A stretch of 64,000 nt of DNA. Origin: DATJCV01 sp963707665. GTDB lineage: Bacteria > Pseudomonadota > Gammaproteobacteria > Burkholderiales > Burkholderiaceae_D. The DNA is taken from assembly GCA_963707665.1 (NCBI GenBank), contig CAVPQU010000005.1:62001-126000 (forward strand), read 5' to 3'. Shown in pieces: positions 19,392-28,333 of the stretch. The notes under the pieces are model-generated. The model was not told the origin of the DNA and did not search any database. It saw only the letters and a list, made by a program, of their open reading frames with translations. The position numbers were made by a program, and so were the translations under genes. Numbering within the stretch: position 1 is the first letter of the stretch; the number at the start of each line of letters is the position of its first letter.

Positions 19392-19419
19392 AAAACCTCG
19401 GCGTTGCCGAGGTTTTTTG
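19392..19419 (+). terminator. Rho-independent terminator
   Basis: AACCTCGGC-GTT-GCCGAGGTT followed by TTTT, a perfect stem just after the PA2169-family gene stop. Confidence 0.9.
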
Positions 19420-19474
19420 TGACGACAATCCGGGGGAAGAGAAGGGTAAGTGAACTCGCTCGAATGTGAAGCGC

Positions 19475-19762
19475 CTACATACGCCGTTGAGCCATCCGTG
19501 GGCCGGTGTCTTCGTTGGCCGGGATGATATAAATGGCGCTCATCAAGACGGCCTCTTCGTCGTCCTCCGCTAATAGCGGCTTTGATGTTTCCGTATTTGA
19601 CGTCGCCGCCATGGACGCGGTCACCACAGCTTGGGTCAGCATGGCTGCCGGCAAGCGGATCCATTCATTGCTTGTCGGCGGCCTGCCTCCCATCACCACA
19701 GCCGCGCTCAAGGCCAGCACGCCTAATGCTGCAGCCGCCCAACGCTGATCCTCCGTTGCCAT
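19475..19762 (-). CDS. Small hypothetical membrane or secreted protein
   Basis: 95 residues from ATG 19762, chosen because GGGGAGGAG sits at ideal spacing upstream. One hydrophobic helix near the N-terminus (WAAAALGVLALSAAVVMGG) is followed by a polar region with no recognised motif. I do not recognise a family. The strong ribosome-binding site is the main support. It is convergent with the PA2169-family gene. Confidence 0.55.
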   Translation of the reverse strand: MATEDQRWAAAALGVLALSAAVVMGGRPPTSNEWIRLPAAMLTQAVVTASMAATSNTETSKPLLAEDDEEAVLMSAIYIIPANEDTGPRMAQRRM

Positions 19763-20323
19763 TTCGGCTCCTCCCCAATGTGCCCCAGTGCGTCGAAACG
19801 CTCGCACCGGTCAACCATAGGACTTCATCGTAGAAGGGAAGAGGGAGAATTATTAATAGGACAAGGGCAAAAGCTCGTGTAGGACGACATGCCGTGGGCA
19901 TCCGGCAGAGAGCGCGGGGAAAAGGGCGTCTTTGCTTTGGTTTCTGTGGATGGACTGAAACTGTGTTGTCGTTGTTGGATGAGACAAGCGCTGATGGACG
20001 TAGCAGATCCTGGGCCGCTGACTGACGGGATTTGTGCCGGCGCGCTGAGGATAGGCTGATTGAGTCGCGCTTGTACCCGTAAAAGCGACGCGATCTGGGA
20101 GAGGCGATAGTTAGACGGTAAGCGGTTTTGTTGGGTTCGAGGTCGCACCCGTGGCCGCCCTTCGCCGGCGCATATTGGGTTAATCATGGTCGGTGCACCA
20201 TCTCCCCGGTGCTAGCCAATCTACCGACAGCGGCCGATCCTGACGGTGCAGGCACCGTAAATAACTCGCCACGCGAGTGCCGGTAAAGTTACCATTTGGC
20301 ATCTTTCCCAATCCAGACGCCTC
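19763..20323. other. Intergenic region, nothing recognised
   Basis: About 560 bases before the diguanylate cyclase. Open frames here (for example minus 19825-20187) are low-complexity Ser/Pro/Arg-rich and lack a ribosome-binding site. No RNA gene or repeat recognised. Confidence 0.35.
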
Positions 20324-21526
20324 ATGCAAATCTTGCCAGTCGGAATTGCCATTTTCATCGCGGAGCTTTGCTGCGGGCTGGTCATGCTCGGGATCCACCG
20401 CTTCGCGCCGGGCGATAAATGTACTCGCTATTGGGGGATCGGCATGCTGTTGACCGGTGCCGGGATTCTGGTGGTCACTGAAAATGCCGGCGACTTGAAC
20501 TACGCCAAGCTCATGCTCGGCAACTGCGGCATCATTTTTGGCGGGATTTACAGCTGGTGGGGCATGCAGCTCTTCTACCAGCGGCGTGCCAGCCGCGCCG
20601 GCCGGCTGCTGGCCGTCATCTTCGTACTGGCATTCGCTCTAGGGCTGGTGTTGGGCGCCAGTGTCGGCCAACGCTCGCTGCTGATGTCATGCTTCGCGCT
20701 GCTGATTGTGATGGCCTGGCTGCGGGAAATCGAGCGCGGACATCGGCATCGACATACCTTTGCCAGCCGCCTGACGTTGGGTGCGAGCTTCGGCCTGCTG
20801 CTGATCTACGCGGCGCGTGTGCTGCTACTGCTGGGCGGCCTGCAGGCGAGCATGACAGGCACGCCGGACGTGATGGAGGTGGTGCTCGTGTATTTTGCGC
20901 CGCTGGCCTGCCTCCTGCTGTGTGGCGCCGGTTTGATGCTGATGTACTTCGAACGGATCATTGCCGAGAACCGCCGCATGGCAAGCGAAGATGCGTTGAC
21001 CGGGCTGCTGAACCGGGGCGCCATCGCTGCCGCCGGCGAGCGCGCAGTGGCACATGCGCTGCAGCATCACGCTCCGCTCACGGTCGCCATGCTCGACATC
21101 GATTTTTTCAAAAACATCAACGACAGCCTCGGGCATGATGCCGGCGACCAGGTGCTGGTCGATGTCGCCCGGCTGCTGAGTGCGCACTGCCGCCAGCAGG
21201 ACATGGTGAGCCGTTATGGCGGCGAGGAATTCTGCATCCTGTTTCCCGACATGGATGAAGCCGCCAGCGTCGGCGCGGCAGAGCGGATCCTGAAGGCGGT
21301 GCGCACCTACCGCAACCGGCAAGACTGGCAACTCACCGTCAGCATCGGGATCGCGGTCCTGGCCCGGCACGAAACCGCTGCCGTGACTTGGGCGGACCTG
21401 GTCAAGGCCGCCGATCAACAGCTCTATCTGGCCAAGCGGAATGGCCGCAATCAATGTCGGCGCGTGATATTTGCCGCGGAGCGCGAGCAGGCCGGGCTGG
21501 CGCCGCGCGCTGTGCGCCGCGGCTGA
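20324..21526 (+). CDS. Membrane-bound diguanylate cyclase (GGDEF)
   Basis: 400 residues. About six membrane helices occupy residues 1-215. A GGDEF domain follows at about 225-390, with DALTGLLNRGA, LDIDFFKNINDSLGHDAGDQ and the active-site GGEEF near residue 300. An inhibitory-site RxxD (RQQD) lies just upstream of it. It should convert two GTP to cyclic-di-GMP, controlling biofilm and motility, with product feedback inhibition. The membrane part has no named sensor motif. Monocistronic. Confidence 0.95.
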   Translation: MQILPVGIAIFIAELCCGLVMLGIHRFAPGDKCTRYWGIGMLLTGAGILVVTENAGDLNYAKLMLGNCGIIFGGIYSWWGMQLFYQRRASRAGRLLAVIFVLAFALGLVLGASVGQRSLLMSCFALLIVMAWLREIERGHRHRHTFASRLTLGASFGLLLIYAARVLLLLGGLQASMTGTPDVMEVVLVYFAPLACLLLCGAGLMLMYFERIIAENRRMASEDALTGLLNRGAIAAAGERAVAHALQHHAPLTVAMLDIDFFKNINDSLGHDAGDQVLVDVARLLSAHCRQQDMVSRYGGEEFCILFPDMDEAASVGAAERILKAVRTYRNRQDWQLTVSIGIAVLARHETAAVTWADLVKAADQQLYLAKRNGRNQCRRVIFAAEREQAGLAPRAVRRG

Positions 21527-21533
21527 TGGCCGA

Positions 21534-22433
21534 CTAAACGAATATGACGAACAGGCCAACCGCTACAATCAGTGCCGCCTTGATTCCGTAGTACACGGCG
21601 CGGTTCCACGCCTTCAGCCGGCGCCGGTATTGTCCTGCGCTCCAGACGAAGCGAAACAGCTTGTTGATGCCGCCGGTCTGGTCGCCGGCTTCGTTGGGCG
21701 AACTGGCCGCTGTCATCATGGTTTTGCCGAGCCATTTGTTCAGGCGCTGGGCCCAGCGATAGCGCATCGGCCGCTCGATATCGCAAAACAGGATGATGCG
21801 GTTGCTGTCGCTGCCGTTCTGTGCCCAGTGCAGAAAGGTTTCATCGAACACCACTCCTTCGCCATCGCGCCAGCTATAGCGTTGGCCGTCCACTTCGATA
21901 AAGCATAGCTCGCTGTTTGGCGTCACCAGGCCAAGGTGGTAGCGCAGCGAGCCGGCGTACGGATCGCGGTGCGGATTGAGCTTGCCACCGGCTGGCAGTT
22001 CGGCGAACATCGCCGCCTTCACGCTCGGTATGGCGCGCAGCAAGGCCACGGTATACGGGCAAAACAGCGCCGCCGAGGGATGGCTGGCGTCGTACCATTT
22101 CAGGTAAAAACGCTTCCAGCCATTTTTAAAAAATGAATTGAAACCGGCATCGTCGTTTTTTTCTGCGGCCTTGATTTTCCCTTGTTCGATCAGGTTCAGC
22201 GCTTCAGTCCGAATCTGTTCCCAGTGCGCTTGCAGCGGACGCAATTCCGCAAAATTACCGACTGCAAAATAGGGCGTGGCGGGCGGCCGCGACAGTAGCA
22301 CCATCAGCATATTCAACGGCGCGACGATTGAAGAGTGATCGAACAATTGGCGCAGCCACGGCAACCGCACCTGGCCACGGGTGTGGATATATAAAATCGC
22401 GATCGCATACAAACCAACAACAGCCCATTTCAT
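21534..22433 (-). CDS. lpxO: Aspartyl/asparaginyl beta-hydroxylase-family protein, LpxO-like
   Basis: 299 residues with an N-terminal membrane helix (MKWAVVGLYAIAILYI) and a C-terminal one (YYGIKAALIVAVGLFVIFV). The Fe(II)/2-oxoglutarate core carries H-x-D (LNPHRDPYAGSLRYH) and a distal His (DETFLHWAQN), with Arg in SNRIILFCDIERP. LpxO hydroxylates the 3'-secondary acyl chain of lipid A at the inner membrane; length and both anchors match that group. It is convergent with the diguanylate cyclase, eight bases apart. Confidence 0.85.
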   Translation of the reverse strand: MKWAVVGLYAIAILYIHTRGQVRLPWLRQLFDHSSIVAPLNMLMVLLSRPPATPYFAVGNFAELRPLQAHWEQIRTEALNLIEQGKIKAAEKNDDAGFNSFFKNGWKRFYLKWYDASHPSAALFCPYTVALLRAIPSVKAAMFAELPAGGKLNPHRDPYAGSLRYHLGLVTPNSELCFIEVDGQRYSWRDGEGVVFDETFLHWAQNGSDSNRIILFCDIERPMRYRWAQRLNKWLGKTMMTAASSPNEAGDQTGGINKLFRFVWSAGQYRRRLKAWNRAVYYGIKAALIVAVGLFVIFV

Positions 22434-22885
22434 GCGCTACCTCCCGCTACCGGGAAAAACGGAATGCGAGAAACCGGAATCGATTTGAATTTTTCCCTGG
22501 CCCAAGGCCAGCCCTCGAAAGCTCTTGGAAATGTAGTGGAAATCATCGGGTTTCAGAGCGTACCCACCAATCTTTTGACATGCGTCAATATTGTCCGGTT
22601 CCTGATCTTTACTTCCTGCGCAACTCCGGCAGCCGCCATGGATATGACGGCGGGCCGGTCAAAACGAGGAAATCCATGTCGCGTCTTCAGGTAATCCGCT
22701 GGTGCTCCAGTTGTAGTGGATGCGCAACGATAGGTGGGTCGACCCCCGCATTTGACCCAGCATGATGCGTACCTGACCGCTCCTGGAGGCGCGCCGACCA
22801 TGCATGCTGGGTATCATCCGGCGATGAGTCTTAATATGGCGATGGCAAGGTGAGCTGATGCGTAACGAGACACGAGGACAGGTGT
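22434..22885. other. Divergent intergenic region, no gene recognised
   Basis: About 450 bases between the divergent LpxO-like and sirtuin genes. It presumably holds both promoters. No RNA, repeat or convincing small gene. Confidence 0.35.
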
Positions 22886-23731
22886 ATGGCCAGTGTTGCT
22901 GCAACAGGCAGTGTGACTGAACTGTCGGGTTTTCTGGAGCGGTATCGCAATCTGCTCCTGTTGACCGGCGCCGGCATCAGCACGGCCTCCGGGATTCCGG
23001 ACTATCGCGATCCGAACGGTGTGCGGCGCGGCAAGGCGCCAGTGGAAGGTCCGGAATTTCGGCGCAGTGAAGCGGTGCGGCAGCGTTACTGGGCGCGCAG
23101 CATGGCGGGCTGGCCGATATTGGCGCAAGCGCAGCCAAATCCAGGCCACCGCGCAATCGCCGAACTGGAAGCAAACGGGCGCCTGACCGGCATCATTACC
23201 CAGAATGTGGACGGCCTGCAGCAGCGCGCGGGAAGCCTGCGGATCGTGGAGCTTCACGGCAACATCCATTCGGTCGTCTGTCTGGAATGCGGTGCACAGT
23301 TTTCGCGCGGATTGATCCAGTCGTTGCTGGAAAAAAATAATCCCGGCTGGCTCGCCGCCATTCCGCTTCCTGCGCCGGATGGTGATGCGCACCTCGAGCC
23401 GGCTGAGCTCGGAGATTTTCACATTCCGTACTGCCTGCACTGCGCCGGCACGTTGCAGCCCGATGTGGTCTTTTTCGGCGACGGCGTGCCACGCGCCCGT
23501 ACCGAGGCGGCCGAGAAATGGCTGCAGGATGCGGACGCGCTGCTGGTGGTGGGGTCGTCGCTGATGGTGTATTCGGGCTACCGGTTGTGCCGGATCGCAG
23601 CCGAGACGGGCAAGCCGATCGTCGCCATCAATCTGGGAAAGACGCGCGCCGACCATTTGCTGTCGTTTAAGGCGGAGCAGCCGTCGCAGCAGGCCTTGCC
23701 ATTGCTGGCGCAATTGCTTGGCGCACGCTGA
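22886..23731 (+). CDS. cobB: NAD-dependent protein deacetylase, Sir2 family
   Basis: 281 residues. Rossmann NAD motifs GAGIS (about 28-32) and GIPDYRDPNG, then TQNVDGLQQRAG and the catalytic His in VELHGNIHSV. Zinc is bound by the CLEC and CLHC pairs, and GDGVPRAR and VVGSSLMVYSG follow. It removes acyl groups from lysines using NAD+, a natural counterpart to the Pat-like acetyltransferase at 3135-5875. This makes it one of the longer bacterial class II-like sirtuins. Monocistronic. Confidence 0.95.
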   Translation: MASVAATGSVTELSGFLERYRNLLLLTGAGISTASGIPDYRDPNGVRRGKAPVEGPEFRRSEAVRQRYWARSMAGWPILAQAQPNPGHRAIAELEANGRLTGIITQNVDGLQQRAGSLRIVELHGNIHSVVCLECGAQFSRGLIQSLLEKNNPGWLAAIPLPAPDGDAHLEPAELGDFHIPYCLHCAGTLQPDVVFFGDGVPRARTEAAEKWLQDADALLVVGSSLMVYSGYRLCRIAAETGKPIVAINLGKTRADHLLSFKAEQPSQQALPLLAQLLGAR

Positions 23732-23749
23732 CCCCTGTGACGAGGCTGG

Positions 23750-23824
23750 TCAGTGGGCAAACAGCGCGATCAAGATAATGATCGGGATCGGAACGCCAAT
23801 CAGCCACAGTAGGATGGAACGCAT
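23750..23824 (-). CDS. 24-residue membrane peptide
   Basis: ATG 23824 to TGA 23750. Almost the whole peptide is one hydrophobic helix (ILLWLIGVPIPIIILIALF) with a basic start (MRS) and an AH end. GGAAA lies about 12 bases upstream. I recall similar MRSILLWLIGVP-type tiny proteins encoded as short hypothetical genes in Burkholderiales, but cannot check. It lies just upstream of the stop of, and on the same strand as, the next membrane-protein gene, 36 bases away. Confidence 0.5.
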   Translation of the reverse strand: MRSILLWLIGVPIPIIILIALFAH

Positions 23825-23860
23825 GGAATTTTCCAGAATGGTTAAGCGGGATTGAACAAT

Positions 23861-24791
23861 TCAGCCTGGGATTACCGGCATGTGGTCGCGCTGGCGACCG
23901 CCGACGGTAGCGGCAAGGCTGGCGACGAATGCACCCAGCAGCAGCGCGACAAACATCCACAATGCCGAATGAGCCGCCGCCTTGCGTGCGGCTTCAGCGG
24001 CATTTTTAGCGGCGGTTTTGGCGTCGGCTGGCAGCCTTGGCGGCGCGCCCATAAACTGCATCGACCCGCTGCTGCGCTTCGGTCTGGTTCATGCCACTGC
24101 GATTGGCGACCAGCTGCGCCAGATAAGCGCGATCGTCCGGTGCCAGCTGGCCGGCGCCAATGCTGGTCATCAAAATCCGGTTCACCTCACTGCGACTCGC
24201 CTCGCTATCGGCCTGCGGCGCGGTTTGCTCGGAGCGCAGCAGCATATCGGAAAAATAGTCGAGCGGATTGGCGCCGGCAGGGGACGCGGAATTGGACTGG
24301 GAGGGTGAAGCCACGGCCGCAGCCACCGCCGGGGCGGCCGTCGCGGACGCCCCGGCGCCGATGTCGATTGCGCCGCCCAGTGCGGCACGCGTCGCACCGG
24401 CCAGCAAAGCCGCCGTGAACAACGATGCCACTGCCCATGTCAGCAAGCCATGCGCGGTGTCGCGGAAGTAGACTTCATCGGTATGGACGCTGGCCCATTT
24501 GACGCGCAGGCGCCCGGCCAGATAACCGCCGACCGCAGATGCTGCCAACTGCATGAAGGCAATCCAGATGATGGACGCCGCTCCGAGTGCGGTCGCGTGT
24601 TCGTTGTAGGACCACGGCGACACTGCCGACAACCCGAGGCCAAATCCCAAAATCAACAAGATCAGCGATAGCGCCGCAGCTACCGCCGCTCCCGCAAAAA
24701 CCGCGCCCCACGATACTCCAGCGGTACGCGCATCGCCGGCATCTATGGTGTTAATGGAGTAAACGTCCGGCCCGAGTGATTCGGTTTGCAT
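23861..24791 (-). CDS. Hypothetical multi-spanning membrane protein, frameshift near the C-terminus
   Basis: ATG 24791 follows AGGAG at good spacing. Helices: SWGAVFAGAAVAAALSLILL, AASIIWIAFMQLAASAVGGY, LLTWAVASLFTAALLAGATR. After a periplasmic or cytosolic Ala/Ser-rich part the first frame stops at 24006. The neighbouring frame continues DAKTAAKNAAEAARKAAAHS and a fourth helix LWMFVALLLGAFVASLAATV to 23861. An extra A near 24030 explains this. About 310 residues if repaired. The family is conserved-hypothetical and I know no function. Confidence 0.7.
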
Positions 24792-25477
24792 GTGATTCTC
24801 CTGTTGTTATTGGAAAGAGCCGCACATTGCAACAGTCGGCGGCTATACGGCCTGACTGCAAATCCTTTCTGGTTTGATGGCTGGTTCGCGCGCACACCGG
24901 TTGTTGTGATCGGGAGTCAACAGAGTGATTGCTGCGCAACTCATGCCACATCTAATTAATTCTTGGTAAGTAGACATCGAAATTTCTAAGTTGTTCCTTG
25001 CGCAATTTTTTCTGTTCTTGATGCAAATAAACTGGAAGCAGCTACAGATTGCCGACATAGGGCTGTGCTTTGGCGGAAAATTACTCGAGAGCACTGCAAT
25101 GACGCGCGGATCGGACATTGCGGCGCGATGTGCATGGGAATGGCGTGTTCCGGTATGCCGGGATGGTCGAAAAAAAGCTCGTCATTGTCGACGCGAAGGA
25201 AGTCCTCCAACTTGCGCATGGTGAACATGCTCGTTGTGAAGGTGTCGGCTCCGCGCATGATGTGCTCTGGCGGATCAGTGAATCGGTTCAAGTTAACGCG
25301 ACGGCGTGGCGTGGACCGCTTGGAAGGGTGTTTCGGCAACCTGTTAATGCAAAAATTTCTTGCTGGCAGCGGCGGTCGAGAAATTGGTAAAACGCGTTCG
25401 AAGATGTTCGTGTCGGGAACAGAGTCGACAGGCTTGTGATGCCTGGAGCGGTGTCGGAGAAGGTGGACGCAGTTGCT
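24792..25477. other. Intergenic region with a transposase remnant
   Basis: About 690 bases, partly AT-rich, between two minus-strand genes. The only recognisable item is a short transposase-like start at 25199-25258. Open frames in both directions otherwise lack family signals. Confidence 0.4.
25199..25258 (-). pseudogene. Transposase N-terminal remnant
   Basis: The twenty codons from ATG 25258 read MRGADTFTTSMFTMRKLEDF. This closely resembles the start of IS5/IS4-group transposases (RGADTFTESLFTMRKLDDF-like). The similarity ends after this stretch, so only a scar of an insertion sequence remains. Confidence 0.45.
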
Positions 25478-26704
25478 CTAATTTGTTGTGCACTGGCTTT
25501 TGGCTGCAAACAGTAATGCTGACTGCGGCTTTACCAGGCGACGATATACCGCCACGCTGGCGATGCCACACAGGGCAACCACCGTCAGCAGCGGCAGAGC
25601 TGTGCCGTCTTGCCAGATGCTGACAGTGATGCAGCTGAGCGTGCTTAGGCAAAAATGCATTGCGCCCAGAAGCGCGGATGCCGTTCCAGCTTGATGGCCA
25701 TGTTTTGTCATGGCCATCGCAGACGCATTTGGCGCAATCGCGCCGAAGCTGGAGATAAAAATGAAGAAACCTGCCAGCATCACCCACAGCGTGTTGAAGC
25801 CCGTCAATTCCAAGGCCAACATGAGGAGTGCAGATGCCAGCATCAAAATGATGGCGCGCTGAAGCAGGGTGTGCAGTGGCAAGCGATTCACCAGCCGTGC
25901 ATTGATTTGTGCCACCAGAATCATGCCGCAGGCATTGGCTCCAAATACCCATCCGTAATGTTGTGCGGCGACGCCGAAGGTCTTGATAAGAATCGAGGGA
26001 GACGCGGCGACGTAGGCAAATACACCGGCATGGATGAGTCCGCCGCACAGGGCGCACGCGACAAAATAGCGGTCGCCCAGCAGCGTCCCGTACTGTCGCA
26101 TCACATTTCCGATGCGCAGCGGAATCGCTTTGCTACGGTCGAGCGTTTCCTCCACCGTGAAATGCATGAAGACCAGGCACATCACGCCACCAAGAGTCAG
26201 TGCGGCAAAAATTGCACGCCACCCAAACAGGATCATGATCCAGCCGCCGAGGAGTGGCGCAAGCACCGGAGAGAGGCCGGAAATCAGCATCATCATTGAG
26301 TACGCTTTGGCCGAGCCTTCGGGCCCGCGGCGATCGCGAATCGCGGCCCGCGCGATGACGATGCCGGCGCAAGCGCCAAGTCCTTGCAGAAAGCGTAGTC
26401 CGATGAGAGCAAGGACATTGGGCGCCAACATGCAGCCGATGGAAGCTGCGATAAACATTCCCAGCCCCGCATACAACGGCGGTTTGCGGCCAAAGCGATC
26501 GCTGAGCGGGCCATAAACGAGCTGCCCAGATGCGTAACCGACGAAGAAACCTGCCAGTGTCAGCTGTACCATCCCGCCATTGGTCCGCAAGTCGGAAGTG
26601 ATCAGAATGAAACTGGGCAGATACATGTCGATAGACAGCCCCCCAATCGCGCTCAATGCTCCAAGTGCGATCAACCATAAAGGGAATCTACCTTCAGTTT
26701 TCAT
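25478..26704 (-). CDS. Bcr/CflA-family multidrug efflux MFS transporter
   Basis: 408 residues with twelve hydrophobic segments. Family marks: SIDMYLPSFILITSDL in helix 1, GQLVYGPLSDRFGRKPPLYA (loop 2-3 motif), GLRFLQGLGACAGIVIARAAIRD and LAPLLGGWIM. These proteins are proton-driven exporters of drugs such as bicyclomycin or of metabolites. The start ATG 26704 has only a weak ribosome-binding site. Monocistronic. Confidence 0.92.
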   Translation of the reverse strand: MKTEGRFPLWLIALGALSAIGGLSIDMYLPSFILITSDLRTNGGMVQLTLAGFFVGYASGQLVYGPLSDRFGRKPPLYAGLGMFIAASIGCMLAPNVLALIGLRFLQGLGACAGIVIARAAIRDRRGPEGSAKAYSMMMLISGLSPVLAPLLGGWIMILFGWRAIFAALTLGGVMCLVFMHFTVEETLDRSKAIPLRIGNVMRQYGTLLGDRYFVACALCGGLIHAGVFAYVAASPSILIKTFGVAAQHYGWVFGANACGMILVAQINARLVNRLPLHTLLQRAIILMLASALLMLALELTGFNTLWVMLAGFFIFISSFGAIAPNASAMAMTKHGHQAGTASALLGAMHFCLSTLSCITVSIWQDGTALPLLTVVALCGIASVAVYRRLVKPQSALLFAAKSQCTTN

Positions 26705-27241
26705 TTTGAAATTTCGTTTTCGGTTGTATCGAAAAATGAGGAGGTCACCGACTGACGGGTATGCCGTCTTTTCGTTCGAGCTGCATTCTTACGCTGTTAA
26801 TTTTCATCAACCCACTTTCAAAGAACGGAAGGTGGTTTGATCGCTCGGGCCTGCATCATAAAATTGTCGGGACGCAGTGAAGACTGGTACGGACAGGGCG
26901 TCCAGCGAAGTACTTGGGTCTTTGTATAGTGAATCTGTATTCAAGTGCTGGCGGATTGGATGTCTTCTTTTACGTCGTGCACGGTAATTGAAGCTATCGC
27001 AAGTGTTGGCGATCCATGCGCGTCATGTCATTCATTACTATCTTCTCAAGCCGATTTCTTATGAAATTTGCACATTTCTATGCTGGATGAGAGTTTTCGT
27101 TCAATGTGAGTTTTACTGTTTAAAAAAAATTTTGAACAGTATTGAATTCTGTCAGTGCGTCAAAACAGAACCGGCCTCCTACATTGAAATAGCAGGAAGC
27201 CGGCTCCTAATATTTACCTTCTATGAGATAAGAAAGGTAAT
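26705..27241. other. AT-rich intergenic region
   Basis: About 540 bases, clearly more AT-rich than the neighbours, between the MFS gene and the end of the porin gene. Apart from the hairpin at 27171-27204 nothing is recognised. The base composition suggests acquired or relaxed DNA. Confidence 0.4.
27171..27204 (-). terminator. Hairpin downstream of the porin gene
   Basis: CCGGCCTCC and GGAAGCCGG form an imperfect nine-base stem around a 15-16-base loop, just past the porin stop. Read on the minus strand a short T-rich stretch follows. A terminator for the porin transcript is the likeliest role. Confidence 0.55.
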
Positions 27242-28333
27242 TTAGAACGTGTGGGTAATACCAACCATTACACCCTTTGGATTTCCACCAGGGCTGAGTG
27301 GAGCAAATGCTTGCGCCGCGCTGCTGATCGCAAATTGACCAGTTTCGTTATTGTTGGCTTGTGCAATCGTTCCGTACAAGCGTGTACGCTTGGACAGTGG
27401 GTACACGTAGGATGCGCTAAAGATGTTGGCGCGTGGTGCGACGCCGGCTGGGTCGTTGCGCTTGATCGACACAACCTGCACGGTCAGCTCGTCTTGGGCA
27501 ATGAGCTTGACGCCGAAGCCAGCCGTTGCCATTTGCAGCTTAGGTGCGCCATCCGGGTTGATCTGGTTGTATCCAGCAACGACGCGATAGCGATCCCACT
27601 TGTAGCCGCCGCCAACACCGAAGTCGGTAGAAGAAAGAGGTTTGCCGCCAAACAGGGCGATACTGCCCGATGCTGCCAAGGGACCGCCAGTTCTGCGGTT
27701 ATAGTAGGCCGATGCAGTGACGCCGCTATCACTTGGTGTGTAGAAGCCGGCGAGCGAAACGTATTTGCCTTCGTTGCGATCGCCGCTGCCCGTGCCGTCC
27801 CAGTCGCCGGTGGCGACCATTGCGCGCGTCATGAAGCCGTTGACGACGGGCGACTTATAGAAAATACCATTGTTGCTGCGAGTGCCATTGCCCGTCCAGT
27901 AGGTCAGGGAGTTGCCGAGCAGCGTATAGGAATTCAATTCTTGGTAGACGCCTGCGTAGAAGGCCGGGGTCCAGTCGCGACCGAGGGAAACCTCGCCCCA
28001 AGGACCCGACAAACCGACCAGAGCCTTACGCGAGAAGAGATTGCCGAGCTGGATACCGTCGGTCGAATCGAACTGGCCCTCGAGGTTGAAGTGTGCTTTC
28101 AAGCCGCCACCCAAGTCTTCTGTTCCACGGAAACCGTAGATGCTCGAGTTCAAGCCGCCTTGCGCCATGATCAACGTGCTTTTTGCACTTTGACCCGTTG
28201 TTTTATCGGTGCCGCCATTGTTCACAATGCCGATACCGGTATCGATGATTCCGTAGAACGTGACCGAAGTCTGGGCTTGGACTGCCATGCTGGCCGCCAT
28301 GCCAAGTGAGGCCAAGAGCAATTTGTTTCTCAT
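27242..28333 (-). CDS. Gram-negative porin (Burkholderiales trimeric type)
   Basis: 363 residues. Signal peptide MRNKLLLASLGMAASMAVQA, then QTSVTFYGIIDTGIG, the first beta-strand of OmpC-like porins of Burkholderia/Bordetella type. YGFRGTEDLGGGLKAHFNLE and FSRKALVGLSGPWGEVSLGR are family motifs, and the last residue is F, the outer-membrane insertion signal. It forms a general diffusion channel. ATG 28333 follows GGAGATAAA. A nine-base perfect hairpin lies in the leader. Confidence 0.95.
   Translation of the reverse strand: MRNKLLLASLGMAASMAVQAQTSVTFYGIIDTGIGIVNNGGTDKTTGQSAKSTLIMAQGGLNSSIYGFRGTEDLGGGLKAHFNLEGQFDSTDGIQLGNLFSRKALVGLSGPWGEVSLGRDWTPAFYAGVYQELNSYTLLGNSLTYWTGNGTRSNNGIFYKSPVVNGFMTRAMVATGDWDGTGSGDRNEGKYVSLAGFYTPSDSGVTASAYYNRRTGGPLAASGSIALFGGKPLSSTDFGVGGGYKWDRYRVVAGYNQINPDGAPKLQMATAGFGVKLIAQDELTVQVVSIKRNDPAGVAPRANIFSASYVYPLSKRTRLYGTIAQANNNETGQFAISSAAQAFAPLSPGGNPKGVMVGITHTF

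Noticed and set aside
19825..20187. A 120-codon minus-strand frame
   Set aside because: Composition is Ser/Pro/Arg/Gln-rich without hydrophobic core pattern, and no ribosome-binding site precedes it.
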